Assembly (NCBI RefSeq): GCF_027744825.2
Contig: NC_071335.1
Span: 27,741,001-27,805,000, forward strand
Direction: 5' to 3'
Source of the DNA: Synchiropus splendidus
Lineage: Eukaryota > Chordata > Actinopteri > Syngnathiformes > Callionymidae
Length of the DNA: 64,000 nt
Below the pieces are notes generated by a model, which saw only the letters and a program-made list of their open reading frames with translations, did not search any database and had not been told where the DNA came from. Shown one piece after another: positions 1 through 11,086 of this stretch. How positions within the stretch are numbered: the first letter of the stretch is position 1; each line of letters starts with the position of its first letter. Made by a program: the position numbers and the translations under genes.

Positions 1-544
1 TGTTGGAAAAATAAAAAAAATATATATATACATCCATATAACCCGACATTGTTAGCATTATAGGAGAAGAAAACAGTTAGAATTCAGTGTGCTAGAAGCT
101 TGGGCAGTGCAAACATAGAGCGACACACTTTTGCACGAAACGTGTCATAAACTGGCAACAGTACACGTTCAACAATAATTAGTTTATTAAATGTATTTAG
201 CATAATCTTCGCCAGCTACTGCAACACATATACGCAATGGCAACATGTGGTGGAAGCTAAATTGAGAAATGACGTAGACTAACAAAACAAAAAAGGAGCT
301 ATAGCTATTTTTAAAATCCAACACAAAGTATTTTGAATTAGTCGAAATAAAATGCACATGGCGTGGAGACAGATGTGGAAAACGTGTTGTCCAAAAGCTT
401 TACTTGCAGTTGTGTTTGCTCCCAGTGAGGTCGCAGTTCTCCTCCAGCTGGGGTCATAAATCCAAAGTCCAGCCGTTGGTCAGACTCACTGCCTCTCACA
501 AGCTGCTTGAATCGTCTCCGTGGAGGAGGAGAAGAAGAAGCAAC

Positions 545-3500
545 ATGGCTCACTGGACAGCAATGAATAAAGAGGTACACGATTATTATAGAAAAACTAT
601 TTTTGATTTAGCTGACATTACGTGAGTTGCTGTGAACGGTAGAGGTCGCTGTTTGCTTTGCTGAAGATTACTGTGCCGTCAATGGCGACGGTGGATGGCT
701 GACAGGAGTCTGCTCTTCTGTCAGGAGCTGGAGCGTCAGTATTCACCCAGCCAGTGGTCGCACAGGATGTCCGGGGACGACGTGATCAAGGCGCATGTCA
801 AGGCTCTAAAAGAAGGTTAGTTCCAACAGCCTTACTCCAACCCATGAACTACATTCATTGAAAAAGCCTTCAGCTTCTACTGTGTGTTTGTCGCCAGGCG
901 TCTCTGTTACGTGATGAAATGGCCAAACAAATGCGAAAGATGTGCGCATCATGTAAAAATAGCTACCGTCATTCAGTTAGTCGTTGCTGTGAAACGGAGT
1001 GTCTGGATGTCATTGATCTCAATCAGGTTATATTGTTGTTGTTCAACAATATCACGTGCATTCTTCAGATTTGGCAACAATTGTTTTGAGATGTGCTCTG
1101 AAGAACTGCGATTGGCATCGGAATTAGATACCATAATACATATGTATACAATAATGGAGTCATTATGTCATCGACATTTACATGTTTTTTTTAAAACACT
1201 ATTTAAATTGCATACATCAACATCCAAAATAGCATATAACATAGTTTACATATTCAAATATAATAAATTCAAATATAGGAAAATCTGATTTTATATTTTT
1301 CAATATGGATTCAAATGACTTTTTTGAATATGGATATCATAATCCTAGAACAATAATAAAGTGTGATGACTGAACTGAAATAAACGTTTATTTTGATGCA
1401 TTTGTTTATTTCAGAAAATGTCTCTTTAAGCACCGATTGATTGGGGTTTTCTTTTCAATTCCTTCCAGCTTTGTATTTCCTGACTTGTCAATTTAAATCA
1501 AGACTTTGTTGCTGACACTCGACTTGAATAGTCTCTTTATTTACCCCCAATTTGGTGTTTTGTTTTAGGTACCGAGCGTGCCCGAGGTCTAGCTCAAACT
1601 TTGCTCAATGTGCCATATGGAGACGGACACGGGGAGAAATTGGATGCCTATATTCCCAGCACCAACACTCTTGGTAAAAACCTGACACATATTTCATTGT
1701 GATGCTTTTAAACACACCATCAGGGAAGTGATGAAGAATATGTCCCTATGTTTCAGATCTTCCGCTTGTTATTTACATCCATGGAGGTTACTGGCAGTTT
1801 CTCAGGTAACAGAGCCTGTGAGCACCTGAGCTGATGATGAGATGTACGATCTCAGTTCCTTCTGTGGGTTGCGGAGACTACTTCATGCTAACACCTGTTA
1901 TGAGGGGATGAAAAAAAACGAGTACTCAGACCTGCAAAACTGTTTTGTTGCCACCTGTAATCTGTTCCAACAGAAGGTGAAAACAAAGTGTTGCTTCTCA
2001 ACTGGACAGGTTGATTGACTTGTGTGTCCCCTTTATTTTTGGGCTGTATAGTTTTCAGCAGTTTTCCCCAAATACCTCCCAAAAGATTTCAATATTTATT
2101 ACTGTTTCCAGCATGTTGTACCAGCAGGTGTCACGATATTGTCCACCTAACAAATGTGGCTCTGTCTTAATGTGTTTTATTTCCGGTCACAGCAAAGAGG
2201 AGTCGGGTTTCATGGCAGTCCCCCTGATAGACAAAGGTGTTGTGGTGGTGGCTGTTGGATATGACATTGCCCCGAAAGGTGGGAAGGTTTTTGAGGCAAC
2301 GTTGCCTTTGCTCAATTCAATGTGGATAAACTTGATATGCGTTTCAGGTAACATGGATCTGATGGTTTCTCAAGTGAGGAAAAGTGTTGTTTCAGTTGTT
2401 CAGCAGTATTCCCATATCAGGTAAACAATTCACGCTTTGGCCTTATGATGAGTTGAATGTGTTAAGAAATGTGAGGACTGCTGTACGTCCAAGTTTATTG
2501 CCGTATCAGAAATCCATCTGTACTTCAGTTGAGAGTCAATGCTGACCCACTCCAGACTGAAACGTTTATTTAAGAAGCAACTGCCTGGAATGTCTTCACT
2601 CAACTCATGGAAGACTTACACCTCATTTTCATAATTCATTTCATCTATATGCCATCTTTTGTTCCTCTTTCCCACTCAGTGGTCTGTATCTGTGTGGTCA
2701 CTCTGCGGGAGCTCACTTGGCAGCCATGGTCCTCTCCACAGACTGGTCACAGTACAGCATCACCCCCCAAATTAGAGGTGAAGACGAGCATAAGCAGCAC
2801 CTGACTGTGTGTTTTGGGCACAAATAGTGATTCTAATGTTTTCACAGGTGCTTTTCTGGTCAGCGGTATTTATGACCTTCTCCCCATCCTGTCTACCTAC
2901 GTGAACGAGCCATTGAAAATGACTGAGTGAGCAGACAACTGAATCCTCTATCACCTCCATGATGTGGATGGGCATGTGATCTGTTTCCATGTTATGAATG
3001 TCGTGATATAACTGTAGGCATTCATGCATTTATAACAGTAACTTGGCAGGCGGTCCGTGAAAACATGAACTTATAATGTGAGCTCCGGGTCACTATTGTG
3101 TTTGTTAAGGCAACTGTGTGCTGCTCTGTCTGCGTGTGTGTCCTAGGACTGTGGTACCAGTCTGTGACCGAGCCTTGTTTTTGTCTTTTGTTGGCAGGGA
3201 TGTGGCGCTGCGGAACAGTCCCAGCTCCCTGGTCCCTCAGCTCAAACTCTCCTCCTCTGACTGTCAGATTGTCGTGGCTGTCGCTCAAAATGACTCACCT
3301 GAGTTTCGCAAACAGTCAGAAGACTACTTTAAAGTCAGTGTTGCAAAGCTGTTCATAGCACGATAAATGCTAAAAAGCTCTCGCTTTCTTTCCTTTAAAG
3401 GCTCTGCAGGCCTCTGGACTGAAAGTCACCATGGAAGATGTTCCCAACACGGACCACTTCAACATTATCGAACAACTAGTAGACGGAGAGTATCATCTGA

Positions 3501-3643
3501 CAAAGGTGATGAGCAGCTCACCAACTTAACCAAAACACTTTAAAACACAACTGCTCAGTATTAATGACACGTTATCAAGTGAATAATATTTTATCTTTCA
3601 ACTGTGTTTGTAGCTACTGCTGAAGATGATGGGAAAGAGCTGA
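545..3643 (+). CDS. afmid: kynurenine formamidase (arylformamidase), 11 coding exons
   Basis: Hydrolyses N-formylkynurenine to kynurenine plus formate, the second step of tryptophan breakdown; it is a cytosolic/nuclear alpha/beta hydrolase. Coding exons: 545-574, 725-815, 1569-1673, 1757-1805, 2193-2278, 2348-2420, 2680-2777, 2848-2926, 3198-3333, 3401-3505, 3614-3643. All junctions are GT-AG and phases agree, giving 293 residues (human about 303). Seen in the translation: oxyanion-hole motif HGGYW at residues 84-88, nucleophile elbow GHSAGAH with Ser153, Asp236 in DSPEF and His268 in DHFNI, which together form the expected catalytic triad. The start at MAHW follows an A-rich context (caacATGG). 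The frame stays open upstream to an ATG at 404, so a longer N-terminus is possible. Identification is by recognition of the family sequence, not by database search. Confidence 0.95.
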
Positions 3644-3721
3644 GGAAGCCACCGGGGACTGCTGTTGAATCACACTCACTGTGACACGGTTTAGTTAATA
3701 TCTTGTTGAAACTTTTAATGA

Positions 3722-3727
3722 ATTAAA
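3722..3727 (+). terminator. candidate afmid poly(A) signal (ATTAAA)
   Basis: ATTAAA about 80 bases after the afmid stop codon. It is the only good signal before the transposon at 3963. It is the commoner of the variant poly(A) hexamers; cleavage would fall near 3740-3750. Confidence 0.5.
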
Positions 3728-3962
3728 AAGGTTCTTGCGCTATAATAAGTCACTTTATTAATTCAGAATGTAGCAACATAAAAGTTCAGGGATGCAACAG
3801 GGTAAGTGGCATGTTGGTTACTTTTAATGTAGCAGTATCTAGTCTTGTTTTGTTTTTAATTTAATTTAATTTTTGAAATCACTATGTAAATCAATATTCC
3901 ATGATGGGAAAACTATGTAGCATGACAATTTATATGTATATGTATGTGCTTTTAATTGAATA

Positions 3963-4505
3963 TACACTGCCTGGCCAAAAAAAGGGTCATACACTCTAAT
4001 ATTTCATTGGGCCGCCTTTAGCTTTGAAAACAGCACGCATTCGCTGTGGCATTGTTTCGATAAGCTTCTGCAATGTCACAAGATTTATTTCCATCCAGTG
4101 TTGCATGAATTTTTCACCAAGATCTTGCATTGATGATGGTAGAGTCTGACCGCTGCGCAAAGCCTTCTCCAGCACATCCCAAAGATTCTCAATGGGGTTC
4201 AGGTCTGGACTCTGTGGTGGCCAGTCCATGTGTGGAAATGATGTCTCATGCTCCCTGAACCAGTCTTTCACAATTTGAGCCCGATGAATCCTGGCATTGT
4301 CATCTTGGAATATGCCCGTGCCACCAGGGAAGAAAAAAAATCCATTGATGGAATAACCTGGTCATTCAGTATATTCAGATTGTCAGCTGACCTCATTCTT
4401 TGAGCACATAATGTTGCTGATCCTCGACCTGACCAACTGCAGCAACCCCCTACCTATTTGCTTAGTTAAATCCAGGTGGCGAGTTTTTTTTGGCCAGGCA
4501 TTGTG
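3963..4505 (-). mobile_element. internally deleted Tc1-like transposon with transposase C-terminus
   Basis: Matching inverted ends bound the element: CACTGCCTGGCCAAAAAAA from 3965 and, reversed, CACAATGCCTGGCCAAAAA ending near 4505. TA follows the Tc1 insertion preference at the left edge. Inside, on the minus strand from about 4330 to 3996, is the C-terminal part of a Tc1/mariner transposase: a QDDNARIH segment (second catalytic Asp), then [16 protein letters not shown] with the catalytic Glu, and an end in KGGPMKY. The N-terminal DNA-binding half and the first catalytic Asp are missing, and the reading frame is broken upstream of about 4330, so this copy cannot move itself. It lies just 3' of afmid. 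Confidence 0.85.
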
Positions 4506-7500
4506 TCTACTTGTTACATTTAGAGACACTGTATTAATGGCAATTTGCGCACATGGTTACTGATTCTCTTGTATTTTTGCACTGGTTTGTTGTTTATATT
4601 GTGTCATAACTGTAAAAATTAAAGACAATCTACTCAATAAATGCTATATTGCCACAAACTTCTTGTGGGGAGTTGTGTTATAGGAACTACACTCAAAGGT
4701 CTAAATTAATGTTTTTAACACAACATGCTTTTGGATCTCATCTGTGGATTTGGCCAGTAACATTTTAGGAAATAAAAATGAAAAATAAAACTTTAAGTAA
4801 TAATAATATATAATTCTTCTGCTGTTCATAAATTATTATTATTATTGAAAGTGTGAACTTTAAGCTTAATTAAAAGTTAATTTTATTTAAAGTTCTTGTT
4901 AATTAAGCTGGTGTTAAGTGAATGAATGCTTCATAGACTCAATGAATACTTGTTTCAAGAGCGTGTATGTCCGTGTCAGAAGAACTCCGGCCTCCGGAGG
5001 AAGCCTCCTGTGGAAATGGAACAGTCGACGATGACGTGGCTTCATGGAACTCCATCCCCGCGAGTGAACGGCGGACTGTCAAGCGCTGTAACACGAAGCG
5101 TCCAAAGTGTCACATAGCTATGGTTTTCATTTGGGATCACAAGACACTCGGCTTCATGTAATGTATACAGTTAATTTCTTGCAAACATTTCCAATGCCAT
5201 TGCTTTGTAGTTTCTACACAGAAACATTTGCCTGCTAATGCTAGCCGCATGCTAACTGTCAAAAGTTTGAGTCAGGATGTTTGTATAACAGTAAACATTG
5301 CAGGTTTTATAACGTCACGCTGCCAGTATTCTTGTTATTATCGTTGTTATTATTGTTATTTTCAACTCTGTGATAGGCGGTTTTCGTCGAGAGCATCGAT
5401 GTTTGACCAGTTACCAGTCCTCGTAGTAGCAGGGTTTTGATACTAACATGAGCTAGTATTCTAACCACTTGCTGGAGAGCTGGTGAATGTTTTCGCTTGT
5501 TCTTCCCGAGGAAGTCCGTGACTGCTTAGCAGAAGTGCCGCTTGGTGTCGGATGCAACTAGTGGAACGTTGTTCCGTTACTAGTCCCGTTTGATAACACT
5601 GTCTTATTACCGTGTAATTGCTGTGTTTCCCGCTTGGGGAGTGTAGTAGGAATGGATTCGGAGGCGGCCACTTTTGAGATTGCATCACGCGAAAAGACAA
5701 CGGAATATAATGTTTCAGTATGTATAGTTTGGATTGCAGTAATATAAAAAAAAAAAAAAAAAAATCACATAATCTCAATTATTTTGATGAAAATTTTTGA
5801 AAAAACTGAACTTCAAAAGGTGTGGCTTTACATACACACTATACATTTATTTATTTATTGTCCTTATTTTTACAAAAAAAGTAATAAAACTGAATTCTTA
5901 ACCTTGTCGGTATCAAAGTCTGCAAATAATAGAGAATCTGAAGCAAATAATAATAATAAGAATAATAGAAATAAATATTTTGTATTCCTGCCATTTGCAC
6001 AGTCAATGCATGGGGTGTCTAAACATGTTTTCCACCACTGTACACCACTGTACACAGAATTCACATTTAATAACCAGCCAACGTAAGCTGCTGAGATGAA
6101 GTACGTATTCTTGGCCTGTCTAATTTTGTCTTATTCAGTGAAAAGAAAATTCTAAACTGCCCCTTTTTCTACAGTGTTATGAGCAGTAAAACTAAATGCG
6201 AGATTAAATTCTCATTTAAAGCGTCATACTGGGGACCAATAAGGTTTGCACTTCTTCAATGAGAGGTCATTTGGGGATTTTCCTCAAGTCTCGTCTAGTC
6301 TTGACTTCCAGTCCAGACTATTTGTTCTATGTGTTGTTACCTCGCCTGCGGACGTTGTTTTTAATGCAGTTTGTCTGTGTTCAAAATTACTTGAAAAGTT
6401 ATGGACAGATTTGTATGAAATTTATATGAATTGATTCAATGTCGGGAGTGATCCAGTGTGTTTTTCTAGTTTTTCACACACAGTGGTAGCAAAGCTAGCA
6501 GGCAGCAACACTCAGGTGGGTCAGTCATAGTCACTAACTTTTTAAAAGGTGCTGATAAAGCACTCATCTCTGGCGTCAACAGGAAGTGAGTAATAAGATT
6601 CATTCACAAAAAGCGGGTTAGCAGATGTTCATTTTGCTTACCAAACACAGCACAACACTTGTGCATAAACACACAACAGATGACCTCACATGACGCACAA
6701 GTGTGAAATGGACAAGAAAACGGGGTCTTAAGAAGTAAAATCGAGCAGACCATCAAAGGGCTTGGCATCGTCACCAGCGCTGGGAGCTGAATGGACTTGT
6801 TAATCACTTAGCAAAACACTTCCCACTCAATTCATTCCACTTCTTCTTGGGCAAACACTTGTACACTGTGAGATCAAACAGGAAAAGAAACCTGAGATGG
6901 AGAACCGGAGGGAAAAGGAGGAGACTCAAAGAGATTGTAATCAGATATTCATGCGGGACGGAGCTCTGTGGGGACGAGGAGTTTGTCACAGGATGCGTGC
7001 GAGAGAGACTGGCATGACGATTACAGAGCCTTCTGAGCTGAGGAGACGAAAGACGGGTGAATAAACGCATTCCTCATACAAGCGGGGCCGTGTTCAGTAC
7101 TGTGCTGCTTGGCGACGGGAAATATGGGCCATGTATACAATAGTGACAATACGGGCATTATTTCCTGGCGGTGCCACTGCTGTGTGGAAGCATATGAAAT
7201 GAGCAGTTGAAGTGGAGATGCATGTTTTTTGGCTCATTTCTCCGTCATTTGCCACAAGTACTTGTAAATACCGTTTGATCAAGCATGAAATCAATCATTT
7301 AAATTGACTACAAATAGGCTTTGGGATTTGCACCGTCGTGAAAAATATATATTCAGAAAGATCTGTTTTCCAGGGAATGTGACACAACTCTTCAAAAACT
7401 TGATTTACTCTCTGTAGTGTAGCTACATGTTTATTTACAACATAGTTGCGGATTATTTATGACCAATATAAAAGATTTTAGCTGCAATGCAGCTTTTGTT

Positions 7501-8740
7501 GATGTGTTTTATTGCGAAATGTTAGCAGAGCTGCCGCACCTATTGCTAGCAGCTGTAATAACTTTCTGTTAAAGTAAGATATGCAGAACAACCTGAGTAA
7601 CCCACACTCTTCTTCTAATGGGACTCTGCCACCATTTTCTTAAATTGCAGGCTTTTATTTACGCCTCTCTTTAGACAATACAGTACAGACGATACTCTAT
7701 AGTGTCTAAATCATTTTATCAGGGTTAGGGTTAGGGTTATTAATTCAAACCTTATGTAATCTACGTGACACATTTCTTCAGTGAAACTGTATTTTAAACT
7801 GTCAACATGTTTTATGAACCATATTCAGTGCTGGGCTCAGGGGTGTTGCTTGCTGCATGGGCTCTGACTGTTGCTCCAGTCCACAAAGTTCTGAGCAAGA
7901 ATTCCCCCATGCTATCGAAGATGCATCCCATAATCTGGGCGTGACCGGTCTGTGTGAGGTGTGGAGGGCGAAAAGGAACGGTGACAGAACAGGTCTGTGG
8001 GGTGCACCACTGCTGCTCAACCAAACATGTGTCACATATTCTGACCTTGCTGGGAGGTGACCTGTAATGCACACCACTGGTACCGGATCATTGGTTGCAC
8101 AGTGTCAAAAAACGTGACCTCTCCAGGTGCGTGGCAGCTCAGTGCAGCAGGTGGATGATGGGATCAGTTGCCTACATGACTACATGCATCGTCAGTTCAT
8201 TCAGTTGCATAACCGCTCTCCTTTTGTCCTTAAAACTTCATCATCTGAGATGAATGGAAAGTCAACAAGGCCGTGCATGCTGAGGCAGAAACCCGTACGC
8301 TCAAAACATCGGACTTCCTGAGAATAGGGAAACTTTTTTTTTGTGAAGACACAATCGCTTCAAAAGTTCCTAGCTCTAAAGAGAAGACTGTCAGATTCCA
8401 AGTAACACCATGTGAATCAAGGGCCTTAAAACGACAACAAAGTCTCACAAGTTAGTCAAACAAGAACAGGCATGTTCTGCTCCTTATGTTTGCTGACATC
8501 AATCATAGACATTAGTGTAAGCAGTCTGGTATTGCCATACACAGGCTGAGAGAACTGCATGCACAAGCTGTTGTAAAGAAGCAGTGTGTGAGAGTTGACT
8601 GGCTAGGTGTCATGTCAAAGCTCATGCCAGGGAACATCTGGGTCCATTTTATTTGGAGCCTCTCTTTGGACCAAAGAGGTTTCAGATGCGTGAGAAATGT
8701 ATGAAAGGCGGTGACATGTTTTTCTCTCTCTCACCTACAG
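4506..8740. other. intergenic DNA between afmid and cant1, possible 5' non-coding exons of cant1
   Basis: No convincing coding exon. Most of it is AT-rich with simple A/T runs (5749-5764; TAA repeats near 5950). A CpG-denser patch at about 4970-5110 and a weaker one at 5480-5700 could be the promoter or a non-coding first exon of cant1, whose first coding exon begins at a splice acceptor at 8740; this is inference. The short open frames here (for example 4926-5160 and 7802-8077 on the minus strand) resemble no family I know. Confidence 0.4.
7721..7739. repeat. interstitial telomere-type repeat, three AGGGTT units
   Basis: AGGGTTAGGGTTAGGGTTA stands alone in unique-looking sequence. It is the vertebrate telomere motif in a very short internal copy. 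It may be a relic of double-strand-break repair, but three units can also arise by chance or replication slippage. Confidence 0.7.
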
Positions 8741-8782
8741 ACTCCTCTTCCAGTCAGCAACAAGCCAAGTGTAGCGGCGGCG

Positions 8783-8803
8783 ATGATAAGGACACTTCCA
8801 TGA
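8783..8803 (+). promoter_or_regulatory. six-codon upstream ORF overlapping the cant1 start
   Basis: Within the 5' leader part of the first cant1 coding exon, an ATG at 8783 opens a six-codon frame. Its TGA (8801-8803) overlaps the main ATG (8800-8802) as ATGA. Such an overlap can reduce initiation or allow termination-reinitiation. Whether transcripts contain it depends on the acceptor at 8740 being used. Confidence 0.45.
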
Positions 8804-10226
8804 CCTACCTAGGTGTTTCACTGCGAGGCCTGTCTCTGGCCTGGTTGTCCATGACACAAGCTGCCACCCCGGACACGCGCTTCCACCCAAAATGGAGGGT
8901 GATCATGTTGGTCTCCCTGCTGGCTTTCCTGCTGACGTTATTCCTGCACAGAACGGTCAGCAACAGGGACCTGAGTGGCGGAAGTCACGTCAAGACGGAC
9001 ACTTTTCATTTACACCCAAATGGAAGGAGTCATGACATATTCAAGGACTCGGCCAGACGAGACCATCGGAGAACAGAGAGGGTTTATAATGCTACTTACC
9101 CACTGAGTCCTCCTGTTAAGACGCCGCTTGGTCTCAGATACAGGATAGGCGTCATCGCTGACTTGGACACTGCGTCACGTAGCGCCAAAGATCAAACGTG
9201 GTTCAGCTATATGAAACTTGGATACTTGACTGTGTCTGCTAGCGCTGACCACGTGGATGTGGAGTGGGACACTGACACGGTGACTCTGGAGAGTCACCTG
9301 GCTGAAAAAGGACGAGGTAGTAGCGAACAAATCTGGCAGTTGCTGAAGGAACTCAGGTTTAACTGACTCCCTCCCCCTGCAGGCATGGAGCTGTCCGAAC
9401 TGGTGGTGTTTAATGGTCATCTGTATAGTGTGGACGACCGAACGGGGGTGGTGTTTAGGATCGAGGGCAGGCAGGCCGTGCCCTGGGTGATTCTGCCTGA
9501 CGGAGACGGCTCTGTATCCAAAGGTCAGATGCTGGACTGCTTATTTGCGGAACTCAAACCGACCCATCCATGTGTGATGTGTGCAGGGTTCAAGGCCGAG
9601 TGGCTGGCTGTGAAGGACGAGCATCTGTTTGTGGGTGGTCTGGGAAAGGAGTGGACCACAACCTCTGGAGAAGTTGTGAACAACAACCCAGAGTGGGTGA
9701 AGGTCGTTGGTCACCATGGAGACGTTGAGCACGAGAACTGGGTTCCACACTACAACGCCCTGCGAGGGGCAGCTGGAATCCAACCACCAGGTTCATGACA
9801 TTATTGTTTTTTTCTCTTAACTTAGCCTCTCCTAACCTTGCTGACCTTTCTTCAGGCTACCTGATTCACGAATCGGCAGCATGGAGCGAGCGCCTCCAAC
9901 GCTGGTTCTTCCTCCCCCGCCGTGCCAGCCACCAACACTACGAGGAGACCGCTGATGAGCGCCGGGCCACCAACCTCCTCCTCTCCTGCGCCGCCGACTT
10001 CAAACACATAAGCGTCCGTCACGTCGGGCCGCTCAACCCCACCCACGGCTTCTCCTCTTTTAAATTTGTGCCGGACACAGACGATCAAATCATTCTGGCT
10101 CTCAAGTCTGAAGAGGATGCGGGAATAATCGCCACCTACATCATCGCTTTTACACTTGATGGACGTGTGCTGATGCCGGAGACCAAGATCGGGAATGTGA
10201 AGTTTGAAGGTTTGGAGTTCATTTAA
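8800..10226 (+). CDS. cant1: calcium-activated nucleotidase 1 (soluble apyrase family), 4 coding exons
   Basis: Ca2+-dependent nucleotidase that prefers UDP and GDP. It resides in ER/Golgi membranes as a type II protein and supports proteoglycan glycosylation by clearing UDP. Exons 8800-9316, 9383-9523, 9587-9790 and 9856-10226 join in consistent phase to give 410 residues (human 401). A single hydrophobic segment spans about residues 33-50. It is followed by the conserved luminal apyrase domain ([61 protein letters not shown], ending in KFEGLEFI). The chosen ATG is the first in-frame one after the acceptor at 8740; the frame is open further upstream, but that part should be intron. The gene ends tail-to-tail with the minus-strand O-GlcNAcase gene. 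Confidence 0.95.
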
Positions 10227-10955
10227 ACCGACCCCATACTGGTTACAACATGTACTTCTAAATCTATATCTACTTTAGATGCGTCATAGCGCCTTTAAAA
10301 GGTCAAACATTTGAAGACTTACGCAAAGAATTCTGGGTAAAAAGGGATGAGAAACCTGGCCTGCTTGGTCAGACATTTCACTGTATCAACTGAATGTCAA
10401 TAATCTACTTGATTTTAACCACCAACTGTGGAAGTTTAATGACACTGATTTATATTTATATTGATGCAATGTAGTCGCTGCTGTTGCGACATCAATGTCT
10501 TACATGTGTGTTTGTACCTATTTAATACAGACCTTATTTTCAGATTCCTCAGTAATATATCTTTTGTACTCTCGAGACTTGATTAAATGCCTTCAAGAGG
10601 AGACACTGCTTATTTTTGATGTGATCCATTGAAACGTATCTTAAAGTGTATGTGATTCCATTAGCTCACTAAACTTTAGTATCATGTGTCCAGACATTTG
10701 GGTCACACTCATTCAGTACAACAAAAGCAGTGAATCTGTTGGCATTATTTCACCAGCTGAGCTTGTTTTGGACCCCAGAGTTTGGCCACATCTCGTGCAC
10801 TAACTGGAATTAACGCTCAACCTCCTGCTGCTGAGCATCTGATACGTGTAGAGTATCAGACATTGTTTTGTCTCAGCAGCCTCAAATGACTGTTTACTAG
10901 ATGGATGGATGGATTTACCTTAAAAAACAACAATAATGTCGTAATGTGTGGGCTA

Positions 10956-10961
10956 AATAAA
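10956..10961 (+). terminator. cant1 poly(A) signal (AATAAA)
   Basis: AATAAA 730 bases after the cant1 stop; the 3' UTR would run from 10227 to about 10980. A short GGAT repeat lies inside the UTR near 10900. Confidence 0.7.
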
Positions 10962-11030
10962 GATTTGATCATCGGGGGGTCAGTACTTTCATACCATCAA
11001 AGTCTGAAGTACAGAACCGAAAAATACTTT

Positions 11031-11036
11031 TTTATT
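11031..11036 (-). terminator. poly(A) signal of the O-GlcNAcase gene (AATAAA on minus strand)
   Basis: TTTATT on the plus strand reads AATAAA on the minus strand, about 50 bases past the stop codon at 11087. The predicted 3' end is near 11010, only tens of bases from the predicted cant1 end. Confidence 0.65.
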
Positions 11037-11086
11037 AAGAATTTCTGGAAGCTGTTGAATTTAAATGAAAAAAGAATCTGATCCGG

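Noticed and set aside
884..1288. 134-codon frame inside afmid intron 2
   Set aside because: Falls between the clean donor at 815 and acceptor at 1568, is AT-rich and resembles no protein.
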